Shown: positions 36,129 to 47,732 of the stretch, piece after piece
Numbering within the stretch: position 1 is the stretch's first letter
Layout: every line of letters starts with the position of its first letter
Origin: Avena insularis
Taxonomy: Eukaryota > Streptophyta > Magnoliopsida > Poales > Poaceae
Direction: 5' to 3'
Assembly (NCBI GenBank): GCA_023614405.1
Contig: CM042697.1
Location: forward strand, 307,800,323-307,864,322
Length of the DNA: 64,000 bases
Program-made: the position numbers and the translations under genes
The notes under the pieces: generated by a model
What the model was told of the DNA's origin: nothing
The model's input: the letters and a program-made list of their open reading frames with translations, nothing else
The model's database searches: none

Positions 36129-36923
36129 TCATGTTCCACACCATGACAGGGCCTCTGTATCCACTACAACCTGTCGAACAACATCGGAAATGGCATCTAG
36201 GAAGAACACCTTCCTGGTTTGCTTCTTTCGTCGCATAATCTGCATCAGATCATCGGTATCCAAAACCTCTATGAATTCTTGCTTCTTATGATGCCACCAC
36301 CGAAGTCGTGCCATCTGCTTAGGGCCAATAATGATTTCCTTACCAATCATCTCTCTCAGTTCAACAAGAATTATGTTTTTGGAATCGACGGCTATCTCAA
36401 CATTACATGAAAAAATTGGCTTATTAACTCTGTCATCAAGTTTTGCTGTATATGAATCCACCTCTTGGTGTATATTGAACTTAGCTTGATCAGCATCTAG
36501 TGGTCCATAAACTCGAGCAGCAGAAGCTCTAGTAGCAAGATCTCAAGTATCTACATACATATCATCAATCATCGCTTCAACTTTCACCTGACGATCAGCT
36601 GAACAACACTCCCAAAGAATCTGAAGCTCATGGGAGTGCTCAATTTGCACATAGGTATCACTCATGTTACGCCACACCAGTTTTGCCCTCTGTCTGGATC
36701 CCCAAGGAATTCTAGAATGAAGCATATCTATTAGTTGTGAAACAAACACAACCTCTTTGTAGTTGACAAGCAGACACACATCCTGCCTGAACACAACCCT
36801 CTCGCAACCAAAATCTAGTTTTGCAGTGTACTGGCGGACATGAACCGTGAACTCATATAGGTCCGCTACATCGAAGATTTTCCTAATTTGATTAAAAAGG
36901 GTACCTTTTAGTTCATTTGACAT
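36129..36923 (-). pseudogene. Unrecognised protein with a duplicated domain; possibly a MULE transposase N-terminus
   Basis: One minus-strand frame of 265 codons from ATG 36923 (MSNELKGTLF) to a stop at 36129, broken only by a TGA at 36543-36545. Two halves of about 90 residues repeat the same pattern: YTAKLD, a beta-rich stretch, a G-x-x-Q/R-x-A-x-L-W/V-W segment, an acidic D/H-x-(D/E)L turn, then KV..A-ISDV/IDDM. This looks like a tandem pair of small beta-rich domains such as those at the N-terminus of Mutator-like transposases or PB1-like proteins. I cannot confirm either. No catalytic domain is present, and Athila element H interrupts the gene just upstream (37177). Confidence 0.4.
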
Positions 36924-36977
36924 TACTTTGCAGTAACTAATCTACTCGCAAGACAAGGCATAGAAAAGAAAAAATCA

Positions 36978-37176
36978 CCTCTCGCTCTTCTCTCGAGTGG
37001 TTTTCTTCGAGTTCTGGGTTGCACGACCCCGCACTGCAGCCGAACACTCCGCCGCCATCCTAGCTTTTCTCTTCAACCCGCTTCTTGTAGGTACCCTATT
37101 AGCAGACTTTTGGCTAACCTCCTCACTAACCTGGGCTGCAGACCCTGCCGCTGCTTCGCTTTTCTGGCGTTGTGCC
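36978..37176 (-). pseudogene. Basic coding segment upstream of the duplicated-domain ORF
   Basis: The minus-strand frame runs out of the Athila LTR into QRQKSEAAAGSAAQVSEEVS, then TRSGLKRKARMAAECSA and KKTTREKSER. It is Ala/Ser/Lys/Arg-rich with a nuclear-localisation-like KRKA cluster. A donor-like AG/GTGATT near its end and an acceptor-like CTGCAAAG before the 36923 ATG would allow splicing to the next ORF. Its 5' part is cut off by element H. Function unknown. Confidence 0.35.
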
Positions 37177-38734
37177 TGATGCAGCGCTGAGTTGATGTAG
37201 GAGCGCTTCGTTGGAGACCCCAAGAGCAAGGTGTGAAGCAGCACAGCAGCAAGTTTTCCCTCAGTAAGAAACCGAGGTTATCGAACCAGGAGGAGGAAGG
37301 AAACGTCACACAGGTGTTGCTAGCAACACGGAGACCTGCACAACACAAACTCAAGACTTTGCCCCAACGAATCAGTGAGGTTGTCAAGCTCACCGGTTTG
37401 CTGTAACAAAGGATTAAACGTATGGTGTGGGAGGTAATGGTTTGCAGCAAGTAAACAAGTAAAAGTGGAAGATGTATCAATGGTAAAGATTGGACCAGGG
37501 TCCATAGTTCACTAGAGGTGCTCTCCTTAGATAAACAACATGGCATGAAGGGTAAACAAATTACAGCAGGGCAATTGACAGGAACTGAGCAAGGCATAAC
37601 AATGCAATTACTAGTCAGAAAGATCCTATGAGATTCGATTGGGCAATACAACAAGATACATAGACCGCCATCCAACTGCATCTATGACTAGAGGTCCGCC
37701 TTCAGGTTATCATCCGAACCCCTTCCAGTATTAAGTTGCAAGCAACAGACAACTACTTTAAGAGAAGTGTGTAAGGTAAACCGTCCACATGTTCCATGAG
37801 CATGAGACCGTAGTTTTCTCCCTAGTGGCAACAACACATCTACAACCAAAGAGATTTCTGTCACTTCCCTTGGAAACTAGAGGCATGAACCCACTATTCA
37901 GCATAAATACCCCCTCTTGGAGTCACTAGCAACTACTTGGCCAAGATAGCTACTAACAACGGAGAGCATGCAAGATCACAAACAACACAGACATGATAGA
38001 ATCATAAAGACAAAACCATTAATCAAACCAACATAATAATCTCAATATCCATCGGATCCCCGCAAACACAACATGCATGATTACAAATAGATTAGATCTT
38101 GATCATGAACGGAGCTCACGAGATCTATACATGAAAGCACAAAGGAGGAGATACAACCATCTAGCTACTACATGGACCCATAGTCCAAGGTGGAACTACT
38201 CACGCATCATACCGGAGAGAAGGCCTCCGGGATGATCTCCCCTCTAGCAGGGTGCCGAGAAGAACTTCAGATCCCCCCGATCTAGGGACGATGGTGGCGG
38301 CGGCTACAGACGGTTTCGTGGAGATTTGATCGGGTGCTTAGGGTTTCTGCGTCGGGGGCTTCTTATAGGCAAAGGGGGAGGCCGAGGAGGCGGCCAGGGG
38401 GGAAAGCCCTACCCAGGCGTGGGGTAGGGCCCACCCGCGCCTAGGGGGGTTTAGCCGCCCTGGCACGCCTCCTCGTCTCCCCTCTGGACTTCTTGTTCCC
38501 CATGGAAAGTAATTGACTTTAACGTTTGTCCCGTCCAATTCCGAGAATATTTCTTTACTAACTTTTCTGAAACCAAAAACAGCAGAAAACAGGCATCTGG
38601 CACTGTTGCAACTTGTTAGTAGGTTAGTACCAGAAAACATGTAAAAAGCATCTCAAAGTGTAGACAAGCAAAGCAAAGTAGATACAAAACAAGCATGGAG
38701 CATCAAAAATTATAGATACGTTTCCGACGTATCA
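37177..38734 (-). repeat. Element H: 3' LTR
   Basis: 1,558 bp; on the minus strand it runs TGATACGTCGG to GCGCTGCATCA. Its first 633 plus-strand bases match 43712-44344 at roughly 95% by eye. The 37073-37681 reading frame over it is incidental. Confidence 0.88.
38361..38369 (-). promoter_or_regulatory. TATA box of H's 3' LTR
   Basis: Minus-strand CCTATAAGA, followed by AGCCCCCGACGCAG, about 370 bp into the LTR after a GC-rich stretch. The matching part of the 5' LTR is lost, so this copy cannot have driven the element's own genomic RNA. Confidence 0.6.
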
Positions 38735-38748
38735 ACATCCCCAAGCTT
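38735..38748 (-). other. Polypurine tract of element H
   Basis: Minus-strand AAGCTTGGGGATGT directly before the LTR start TGATACG. A near copy lies inside the element at about 40769-40783. Confidence 0.85.
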
Positions 38749-41447
38749 AACTCCTGCTCGTCCTCGAGTAGGTAAGTGATAAAAAGAATAATTTTTGAGG
38801 TGACATGCACCCTCACAATAAAGATCCAACCATTTGCAAGCATTGAAAGATGGGATCAAAGAACTCTAAACATGTGCATGAAAGATGGAGTTCTAACAAT
38901 ATGACATAGTAACTATGCATGCAACATGACAAGCTACAAACAAAGATCATGAATAACATGCATTGAAAAGCATTTGTTTGTTTCACATACAGAAAACATA
39001 GCATAGTGACAATCATCTTGTCCCTCATAGAGTAGCAATATAGATGCATAGGACACCTGCAAAGTTCACAAGGGTGACTAGAAACAAATATCACAAGAAC
39101 AAGTAATATCAAAATATGCATCAATTAATAAGCTTTGGAACACTGCACACAGAATAAAAACTATGCTCTCTTAATGGTGCCTAAAGGTAGAAGGTGGAGA
39201 CTCAATAATGGTGGAAGAAAGGCCTTTTTGTAAAGGAAGCAGGGATTACAAGTTTCAAAAAGAGCTTCCAAAAATTATGGTACTTGTTAGCTTTCAGCCC
39301 TCATTGCCCCTATCATAAGCATCTTGAGGTGGTTAAGGTTAAAGTGGCAAAGATGGAGTATATGCTTGACGAAGTATAAGTTGGCAATCTCAAGTCCCTT
39401 AAATACGAGGGCGACACCTCATGCATACTCAACTTTGGGTCCAGGTAAGTTCTTGTCACTGTAAGTATTTGCATATCATTGAGAACCGCCAACGGGGTAC
39501 CCCTTGCACATGGTACAAGAGCTTTCCCATAACCAAAATGACAAGGCAAGCAGACAATGAGCATCTCAGCAATCTTCTTATGTACCATGGGAATATGGTG
39601 CTTTTACCTCTCTTTCCTCTTTTCTCAATGTGTCTCTTTTTTATAAGAAGAATGCTTCATAGATGTCACTATGGTGATGCTGCAAGTTTCCACCATGATT
39701 AGGCATGGCTTAGGCTAGAGGCCCAGGCGTTTCTCTAACACAGGATACAAACTCCATGGACTTACAAGTTCCCTCTTTATTTCACACCGGTGACATCCAT
39801 AGACAAAAGAACATGATATCAACTGAGTACAAAGTACAAGTGCAATGTTGAAAATGTTCCCCGTGACATCACAGTTCTGCTAATTCCAACTTATAAGTGC
39901 AAGCATATACAACAAAGTTGTCACAATGGTTCAAGTTTATTAGGGGCAAATAATATAAAGTGTGCCATCAAGTTCGTGAGGGCTTTAATCACTAAGTTTT
40001 CACATAACAAAATAGTTTTTTATTTGGAAGATAGTTGAAAACAAGAATGTACTTGGAATGGTGTAACACACCATGCTTAGGAGTTTATAGTGGACACTTT
40101 GGAATAACTTGGTTTCTTGGGAGTTGGAGGCATGAATAGAACTTACTCATACAAGTGGAGGCTAGCAAAAATACTGGGAGCAACCAACTAAGAGAGCATA
40201 ATGGCCATAATCATGCAATGCAACAAAGCATACTAATCAAATCAAAGAGTGGTACTACAAGTCAAGGACTAAATGATCATAGAGGCTAATGGTGACTTTT
40301 CATAGTCATAACATGGTGTGAGCATGTGCCAAGTCAACCCAAGCAAAGCATCAAAGGAGAATACCACAATACTATGCTTTTGCATGCTAAAACAACGCAT
40401 AATTTCTTTAAGGCACACTAAGCAATCCCAATTGTTTGGAACAAGACATGCTACAACAATAATTACTAAGCATAATGCTAAAAAAACACCTAGCATTTCA
40501 TGCTAAAGTCTAAGGCACAGTCAATGCAAGCTCCTCTTGCACTTCCAGCAAGAACTTACTACTCCTTTCCAAACACCAAGCAAACTTATTTGTAAAACAA
40601 CATAGCGAGACCGGGCGTACAAACTACTTTATTCAAGCCAACTAAACAACCTAAGCAAACCAACAAAAACTAAGACGCTCCAAGAACAACACAACTGTGC
40701 ATGAAACAATAAAAACGAAGTGTCTAGACAGACCTGAGCTATTTATTGATGAAGAAGGGGATGCCTTGGGCATCCCCAAGCTTTGACGCTTGTACCTTTT
40801 GGATATTTCTTGGGGTGAAACCATGGTGGCATCCCCAATATTTATATTTTGTCCATTCTTCATCTCATTGCATCATTCTCTCTCTACCCCTGAAATTTTC
40901 CCTTCATACAAAACTTCACACAATCTTCATTAGCAACATTAGTGTATTCAAACGATATTAGACCCCTGGCAAAGCTTTAGAACAGCAAGGCTTTTCACTA
41001 AAAACAGAAGATACTATAGTAACTCCTTCAAAAAGCTCAATTCACCTAAAGAGATCTTAAAAAGGAATCAATAAGAAGCAAATGCAAATAATGGCAGAAA
41101 TCTGTCAAAACATACCAGCAGGTAGAAACCGATTTTTTCGAACATCTTATGTTGCTCAAATCAAAAAGTGTTGAACTAATGAAAGTTAGCTAACATACTG
41201 GGGGATTTATTAGTAAACTGTGAGATCAATCCGAGTTACAGAGACTCCTCACATTGTTTTGGTGGAAGACAGAAATCTGTTTCAGGACAGCAATTCCCCA
41301 AATCTTACTTCCCTCTCATTAGAGGTCATTCTTGGCACAAAAAGTAAACAAAATGGACAAGGAGAGGTTATTACAGAAGTAATAACTTCCAAGACTCAAG
41401 GAAACTCGGTTATCTCCCAACAAGTACTTTTCTTTAACGCCTTTAAA
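38749..41447 (-). other. Element H: non-coding internal region where pol would be expected
   Basis: About 2.7 kb with only short chance frames. No trace of RT, RNase H or integrase motifs is seen in any frame. It contains a strong inverted repeat next to a polypurine-like tract (40757-40783), GC-poor spacer, and short A-rich runs. The domains were lost before this copy inserted, or never present. Confidence 0.7.
40757..40777 (-). other. Perfect 9-bp hairpin beside an internal polypurine-like tract
   Basis: GGGGATGCC-TTG-GGCATCCCC on the plus strand. On the minus strand it reads AAGCTTGGGGATGCCCAAGG, so the first arm is also a copy of the 3' polypurine tract. It may prime or structure internal RNA. 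Confidence 0.6.
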
Positions 41448-42600
41448 TCAAGTATTTTCAAATGAAGAAGCATTAACATCAAATCTTGCTTTCAAAGGAG
41501 GAGCAAAAAGCAACTTCTCTCTCCTCATAGGTAAGTGTTCAATACCTTTCTTGAATGGAAAATGATATTTTATGGTGCCTTCTTTCATATCAATGATGGC
41601 ACCAACTATTCTAAGAAAAGGTCTTCCCAAAGTAATAGGACAAGAATCATTGTATTCAACATCCAAAACATAGAAATCAACAGGGACATAAGCATTATTA
41701 ACCATAATGAGAACATCATTAATACTCCTCATGAGTTTCTTCTTAGCATTATCATTGAGTGGGACATCTAAATAACAATCTTCCAATGGTGGCAAATTAA
41801 GAATTTCATAAATATTCCTAGGCATAATAGAGACACTAGAACCAAGATCACATGAAGCCTTGAGATCAAAGTCGTTCACTTGCATATTAATAATGGGTTC
41901 CCAACTATCTTCTACTTTCCTAGGAATAGAAGCTTTGTGTTTTAGCTTCTCTTCCTTAATCTTAACAAGAGCATCTGTAATGTGTTTCATAAAGGCAACA
42001 TGCATATCACTAGCATTAGGACTTCTAGCAAGATTTTGCAAGAACATAATCACTTCAGAAATATTGCAACCACCAATATCAAAGTCAAACTTGGCATCAC
42101 TAGTAGTAGGCTCAATAGGCTTAGGCATAGTAGGAGGAGGAATAGGGACTACTTGTGGTTTAGTGGTGATGGTGCACACACTATTGTTTCTATCAATTTT
42201 AGCTTCCTTTTCCCACTTAGCATGAAGTTGAGCTAATAGCCTAACATTTTCATCAATAGTAACTTGTATGGCATGAGCAGTAGCAAAGGTGTTTTCCATA
42301 GTTTCAGGTTTAGCAGCCATTTTATTGATCAAGGAGGACCGAGCTTCAGACAAAGAGGATATATTTTTCTCAGCACTCAAAATTTTTGACTGTAAACTAG
42401 GAATTTCTCTATTCAAATTCTCAAGATGATGGCTAATGTTTTTCAAGATGATAGACTGTTCCTCCACAGTTTTAGTGAAAATATTAATTTGCTCATATTG
42501 CATCTGCATAAAATTCTTAGTGGATCTCTACACTTCTAGAATCCTTTCTTCACTAGGCATTCTAGATCTACCATGATAAACATTTCCACTAGGAGGATAA
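41448..42600 (-). pseudogene. Element H: gag C-terminal region and retropepsin-like protease
   Basis: The frame is open from ATG 42509 to a stop at 41448 (353 residues) and continues upstream in the same frame past a TAG. It has an Asn-rich gag tail (NNNFGNNTYRN, about 42600-42640), a helical segment (SLSEARSSLINKMAAKPE), a Pro-rich linker (VVPIPPPTMPKPIEP), and the Athila-type aspartic protease: IINMQVNDFDLKASCDLGSS with the active site DLGSSVSIMP, then CPITLGRPFLRIVGAIIDM. The protease matured gag in the particle. No polymerase follows. Confidence 0.82.
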
Positions 42601-42778
42601 GGCCTATAATTACGATAAGTATTGTTGCCAAAATTGTTGTTTCTAATGAAGTTCACATCAACTTGCTCTTCTTGAGCAACCAAAGAGGCTAAGGGGGAAC
42701 ACTATTAGGATCTAGATGAGCTTTCCCATTAACAAGCATAGCCATAATAACATCAATCTTTTCACTCAAAGAGGAAGT

Positions 42779-43471
42779 TTACTCAACAGAATTTACCTTC
42801 TTACCATGTGGAGCTCTTTCAACATGCCATTCAGAGTAGTTAACCATCATATTATCAAGGAGCCTTGTGGCAGCACCCAAAGTGAGGCCCATAAAGGTAC
42901 CTCCAGCAGCTGAATCCAACAGATTTCTTGAGGAGAAGTTCAAACCTTCATAAAAAGTCTGGATAATCATCCAAGTAGTGAGTCCATGAGTAGGGAAATT
43001 TTTAACCAAAGATTTCATTATTTCCCAAGGTGGATCAACATGTTCACTATCAAGTTGTTTAAATTTCATAATATCACTTCTCATAGATATAATCTTAGCA
43101 GGAGGATAGTACTTTCCAATAAAAGCATCTTTGCACTTAGTCCAAGAATCAATACTATTTTTATGCAAAGAAAGCAACCATTCTTCAGCTTTTCCCCTCA
43201 AGGAGAAAGGAAAAATCTTGAGCTTAATAATATCTCCATCTACATACTTATATTTTTGCATCTCACAAAGTTCAACAAAGCTATTGAGATGGGCAACAGG
43301 ATCATCAGAACCAGCACCAGAAAATTGCTCTCTCATCACAAGATTCAATAAAGCAGGCTTAATTTCATAAAAGGTAGCATCAGGAGCAGGTGGAGCAATA
43401 GGTGTGCTAAGGAAATCATTGTTGTTGGTGCTAGTGAAGTCACACAACTTGGTGTTCTCAGTAAAGTTCAT
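42779..43471 (-). pseudogene. Element H: gag N-terminal region
   Basis: The likely ATG is at 43471 (MNFTENTKLCDF); the frame is open to 43558 upstream. It contains the gag core of Athila elements: IKPALLNLVMREQFSGAGSD, DDPVAHLNSFVELCE, FPFSLRGKAEEWLLSL, FYEGLNFSSRNLLDSAAGGT. It ends at a TAA after NSVE; one more base shift near 42700 separates it from the Asn-rich tail. In an intact copy gag and protease would be one polyprotein. Confidence 0.85.
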
Positions 43472-43686
43472 TTTGGCAAAGGTGGGCAAGCCAAAAACAG
43501 CAACAGCTAGAGCATGAGTTAATTTTTTTTGTGTTTTTGAATAAAGCAAGCAAACCAAACTAGACTAATTTTTTTGGGTTTTTTGGAAAGAGGCAAACAA
43601 AACCAAGCAAAAGAAACAAAGCAAACTAAAAACAAAGTAAAGAGAAAGGAAGTGAAGGACTCCCCTAGTGAAGATGTCCTTAGCCT

Positions 43687-43703
43687 CCCCGGCAACGGCG
43701 CTA
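43687..43703 (-). other. Primer binding site of element H (Asp tRNA type)
   Basis: Minus-strand TAGCGCCGTTGCCGGGG, one base off the TGGCGCCGTTGCCGGGG expected for plant tRNA-Asp and usual in Athila elements. It lies eight bases after the LTR end. Confidence 0.85.
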
Positions 43704-43711
43704 GAAAAGCT

Positions 43712-44344
43712 TGATGCAGCGCTGAGTTGATGTAGGAGCGCTTTGTTGGAAACCCCAAGATCAAGGTGTGAAGCAGCACAGCAACAAGTTTTACCTCAGT
43801 AAGAAACTGAGGTTATCGAACAAGTAGGAGGAAGGAAACATCACACAGGTGTTGCTAGCAACGCGGAGACCTGCACAACACAAATTCAAGACTTTGCCCC
43901 AACGAATCAGTGACGTTGTCAAGCTCACCGGTTTGCTGTAACAAAGGATTAAACGTATGGTGTGGGAGGTAATGGTTTGCAGCAAGTAAACAAGTAATAG
44001 TGGAAGATGTATCAATGGTAAAGATTGGACCGGGGTCCATAGTTCACTAGAGGAGCTCTCCTTAGATAAACAACATGGCATGAAGCGTAAACAAATTACA
44101 GCAGGGCAATTGACAGGAACTGAGCAAGGCAAAACAATGCAATTACTAGTCAGAAAGATCCTATGAGATTCGATTAGGCAATACAACAAGATACATAGAC
44201 CGCCATCCAACTGCATCTATGACTAGAAGTCCACCTTCAAGTTATCATCCGAACCCCTTCCAGTATTAAGTTGCAAGCAACAGACAACTGCTTTAAGAAA
44301 AGTGTGTAAGGTAAACATTCCACATGTTCCATGAGCAAGAGACC
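43712..44344 (-). repeat. Element H: 5' LTR fragment
   Basis: It matches 37177-37810 of the 3' LTR, then stops at GAGCAAGAGACC. About 925 bp of the LTR's promoter end are gone. The element therefore cannot be transcribed from its own 5' promoter. Confidence 0.85.
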
Positions 44345-44853
44345 ATTTCACTATACCGGGTATACGAGGGTACTAGAGGGTTATAGTGATTCCAATTGGA
44401 TATCTAATACTGACGAGATAAATGCCACGAGTGGATATGTATTTACACTTGGGTGGTGGCGCTGTTTCTTAGAAGTCTTGCAAGTAGACCATCTTAACAA
44501 GGTCAACTATGTAAGCAGAACTCACAGCATTAGACACACCCACTTTTGAAGCAGAGTGGCTTCGTGAACTCTTGATGAACTTACCTATGGTTGAAAAACC
44601 AATACCCGCAATCCTTATGAACTGCGATAATCAATCTATGATTTTTAAAGTAAATAGTTCTAAGGATAATATGAAGTCATCAAAACATGTGAAGATGATA
44701 CTGAAATCTGTCAGGAAAATGATAAACTCTGAGGTTATTGCACTGGATTATATCCAAACATCTAAAAACTTGACAGATCCCTTCACAAAGGGTCTATCAT
44801 GCAATGTGATAGAAAATGCATCGAAGGATATGGTTATGATACCCACAATATGA
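44345..44853 (+). pseudogene. Copia RNase H fragment
   Basis: It begins inside Copia RNase [27 protein letters not shown] is the Copia GYSDADWA..STSGY motif. After a frameshift and stops near 44550 it continues with LPMVEKPIPAILMNCDNQSM (the DNQ motif), NSSKDNMKSSKHVKM, VIALDYIQTSKNLTDPFTKG (the LADxxTK motif), ending at TGA 44851-44853. RNase H removes RNA from the RNA-cDNA hybrid. Everything upstream (gag, integrase, RT) is missing. Confidence 0.9.
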
Positions 44854-45370
44854 GTTTTTCACAGTGGTAAACCAGTCTATGTGATTAGAGATCCCGTTAA
44901 TTAGAACTAGGAGACAAGATGTTGATTAGCTGAGAGGGAAAAAATTCCTATTATGCACGGCAGGTTGATTTATTGTCTTAATGTGTTCTAAGTGGCTTAT
45001 CTTAAGCAGAGATGATGTCCTTCAGAACATATTTTAAATAACACACCTATATGAGTCTGACTGTTAAACGCCACCGTCTATAAGAGTAGGGTGCTCTTTA
45101 ATAAACTCATGAAAGTCCATGGAGTATGACACATCAGCTCCATCCAAGGGTAAGTCCCACGGTAGCCTAGTGTCGGTCAAGACATTGTGTGAAGCTAGTT
45201 TCATAGCAAACTTGTAGTTCAAAGCATAGTACACTGTACAAGTTGCAGCCTAGTATAACATAAAGCTCTAGGTGAAAGTTGAACTTAACAGTCTCCACCA
45301 TAGTACTGATATAAACAATGTTTTGGAACCAAAGAAAAACTTCATGTGCCTCTGGGATCTGGTGGAGGAT
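44854..45370 (+). other. Copia 3' untranslated region and polypurine tract
   Basis: About 510 bp without a coding frame, ending in CTGGTGGAGGAT (about 45359-45370), a polypurine tract immediately before the LTR start. Confidence 0.7.
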
Positions 45371-46480
45371 TGTTGGAATTTTTCCTAAATGGCCCAACTC
45401 ATTTATTATATGCCAATGAATTCCTGAAATCCTAGAGACCCACTTGGCCCATTCATGCAAGGCAAGAGGTGGGACAAAATTTTAGTCCCACATTGCTAGT
45501 TGAGTGGAAGTTGGACAAGCTTATAAGGTCAACTCTTCCACCACTTGTACGAGCTTGAGAAAAGAATACATATACACGCGCGGTCCTCCTCCTCCTCGCC
45601 TCATCATGTCACGATGCGCATGTGCGCCGCGGGTTGAGGGAATCTCGCCGCTGAGATTTATTTTGCCATGCATGAATGGTATATGAATAGTTGTATAGAG
45701 GTTTAAATGTTTTGCTCGAGTGGATTTTTAATACGAGCTAAGTAGAAATGCTAACTTAGTGGAGGATGTCCGATTTTCGCTGCCGCGCTTCAGCTTTCGC
45801 CTCTTTGTTTCATCTTATGTGCAACCTGTCTTCCTTCTCTCTGTGCCTATAAGAGAGAGAGAGGTCGCGCCTCCTCTCAGACACACCAACTCACACCCCT
45901 GTGTGCCTCCATTTCCAGAGCACTGCGCTACCTAGATCTTTCACATCATGTCTTGTGGCATGCACCGCAAGCCGGGATAGTAGGCCTCCGAGACCCCGCT
46001 GCTTCGAGTCCTGTACGGGAGAAGGGCAATAAGGTTTTTGGGGAGATCTATTGTATTACTACTGGCTTCATCACGGACTCCTTCACGGATAGAGATAACG
46101 CCAACATCTTTCCTAATGACGACTTCTTCCCGACATCGACAACCTCTTCCTCGACAACATGGCTGGAGACGGTGCCAATGCCAACTCTGGCGGTTCCACT
46201 GTTGTGATGTACATCCTTTTCTTCAATCTTGTTTAACTTAATTAGATATTATGTCATTTATTTTGGTTTGATGTAGACCTCGTTTTGATCTTATCTCAAG
46301 TTCTATGCCTTGCAATCCTTTTGGGTATCTGCCTTAATATGTATCCTCTAATTCACATGATTAGTTTATTTTCTATTATTCTATTCATGTTTTATATAGT
46401 GTTTATCATGGTTAATTATCTTGTTAAATTTCTCTTATACTCAATAATATGAGCCCATATATGATCAATCAAATCTTGTT
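45371..46480 (+). mobile_element. Copia 3' LTR, right end probably truncated
   Basis: It starts TGTTGGAATTTTTCC after a polypurine tract. It contains a TATA box (TATAAGAG, 45848-45855) followed by a GA run and a GC-rich start region. The usual ..CAACA end is not found before the Harbinger remnant, so the right boundary is approximate. Short frames (45953-46241) are incidental LTR sequence. Confidence 0.72.
45848..45855 (+). promoter_or_regulatory. TATA box of the Copia LTR
   Basis: TATAAGAG running into a GAGAGAGAGAG microsatellite and then GGTCGCGCCTCCTCTC. Confidence 0.6.
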
Positions 46481-46585
46481 GAAGCCGGTCATGGGTGTGC
46501 CTATGACACGAATTTTTATGCACTTGCATGAAATCTTCCCAAGACACTAGGATGGCTCTATCTCAACCAACTGAACCTGAAAATC

Positions 46586-47732
46586 CTAGCATTGGTCCAA
46601 GATGCTGTCGTCATGCTCGTCCTTGAAGATCATGTTGTGCATGATCACACAAGCAATCATCACATCCCATATCCTCTCTGTGCTCCAGGTTTTAGCAGGG
46701 TATGAAATAATAGCCCACCTTGACTGAAGCACACCAAATGCTCGCTCCACATACTTCATAGCGGCCTCTTGCTCTTTTGCAAACCTCTTGCATTTCTCAT
46801 CTCCAGGGCCACAGATTATCTTCACAAAGGTGTACTAGGAGGGATAGATACCGTCAGCTATATAGTAACCGATTTCATATGGATTTCCATTGATCTTATA
46901 GGAAACCTGTGGGGCATTGCCTTCTGCCAGCCTAGCAAACACCAGAGACATATGCAACATATTGATGTCATGGTTTGATCCAACCATTCCAAAAAAGGAG
47001 TGTCAAATCCAAATATATTGTGATGCAATAACCTCTAGTATGACGGTGCACCCCTCTACATGCCCTTTGAATTGCCCTTGCCAACCAAAATGACAGTTCT
47101 TCCACTGCCAATGCATGCAGTCGATGTTGCCAAGATCCCAAGAAACCCCCTACTCTAGTTGATGGACAAAAGGTTGGTAGTGTCTTCGGTGTTTAGCTCT
47201 CTCAGGTAAACTTTGCCAAACATCTCAATAATTGCGCTGCAAAACCGGTACATGGCCTCATGGCATGTGGACTTGCTCATGCGCATGTAGTTGTTGAGGA
47301 GATCACCTGGCACTCCATATGCAAGATGCCGAATGGCAGCAAAACATTTATGGTAAGAGGAGAAGCTAATCTTACCAGTACAATCGTACTTGGCCTCTAA
47401 GTAGTCATCGTGCTCCCTCACCCATTGAGAATGTCCAAGAACAGGTTCCTAGACATTCCATAGCAGTGACAGAATGCCTTCTCTTTGAGGACCACATTAG
47501 TTGAGTGGAGGCAGTCCTTGTAAAGGCGCATGTGGCCAGCTTCTCGGTCGCATTCATGGTTGGCTTCGCGCCCCTTCGCCGAGCCACCTCTACGCGGCGG
47601 CAGAAGGTACTGGTCGTGGACCATTTGTGCAGCGGCCAGCAGAACTTCAGTCTCATCGTCGGACTCCTCTTGGAACAATGACTCGATGAAATTCTTGTAG
47701 AAGAACTTGATTGTCCTTCGACTTCTACCCAT
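46586..47732 (-). pseudogene. PIF/Harbinger transposase pseudogene
   Basis: The transposase cuts and pastes DNA transposons with a DDE_Tnp_4-type nuclease domain. On the minus strand it starts MGRSRRTIKFFYKN (47732) and passes through YKDCLHSTNVVLKEKAFCHC, FAAIRHLAYGVPGDLLNNYMRMSKST and the catalytic domain. The three acidic residues survive in [10 protein letters not shown] (47120-47122), SNHDINML (46967-46969) and YVERAFGVLQSRW (46745-46747). Between them are two in-frame stops (after QYIWI and GIYPP) and at least two frame changes (near 47420 and 47150). It matches grass Harbinger proteins by [15 protein letters not shown] and TWSTERIWDVM. Terminal inverted repeats were not found; both ends abut other elements. 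Confidence 0.85.

Larger units (their letters stand above)
37177..44344 (-). mobile_element. Element H: Athila-type retrotransposon coding only for gag and protease
   Basis: On the minus strand the order is a 5' LTR (truncated, 43712-44344), an Asp-tRNA-type primer site (43687-43703), gag, protease, about 2.7 kb of non-coding DNA, a polypurine tract (38735-38748) and a 3' LTR (37177-38734). No reverse transcriptase, RNase H or integrase frame exists in the non-coding part. The layout and the LTR start TGATACGTCGGAAACGTATC recall gag-only Athila relatives in the wheat tribe (such as Sabrina), a match made from memory. The right end is truncated where the Copia fragment begins, so no target duplication can be checked. 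Confidence 0.85.

Noticed and set aside
37073..37681. 202-residue minus-strand ORF
   Set aside because: It lies inside the Athila 3' LTR, and a related frame appears in the 5' LTR (43791-44216). It has no domain, and its apparent Cys/Leu-rich character comes from LTR composition.
41535..43370. Plus-strand ORFs opposite the Athila gag and protease
   Set aside because: They are shadows of the minus-strand coding frames.
45953..46241. Two overlapping ORFs in the Copia LTR
   Set aside because: They are downstream of the LTR TATA box, lack domains, and overlap in different frames; treated as LTR leader sequence.
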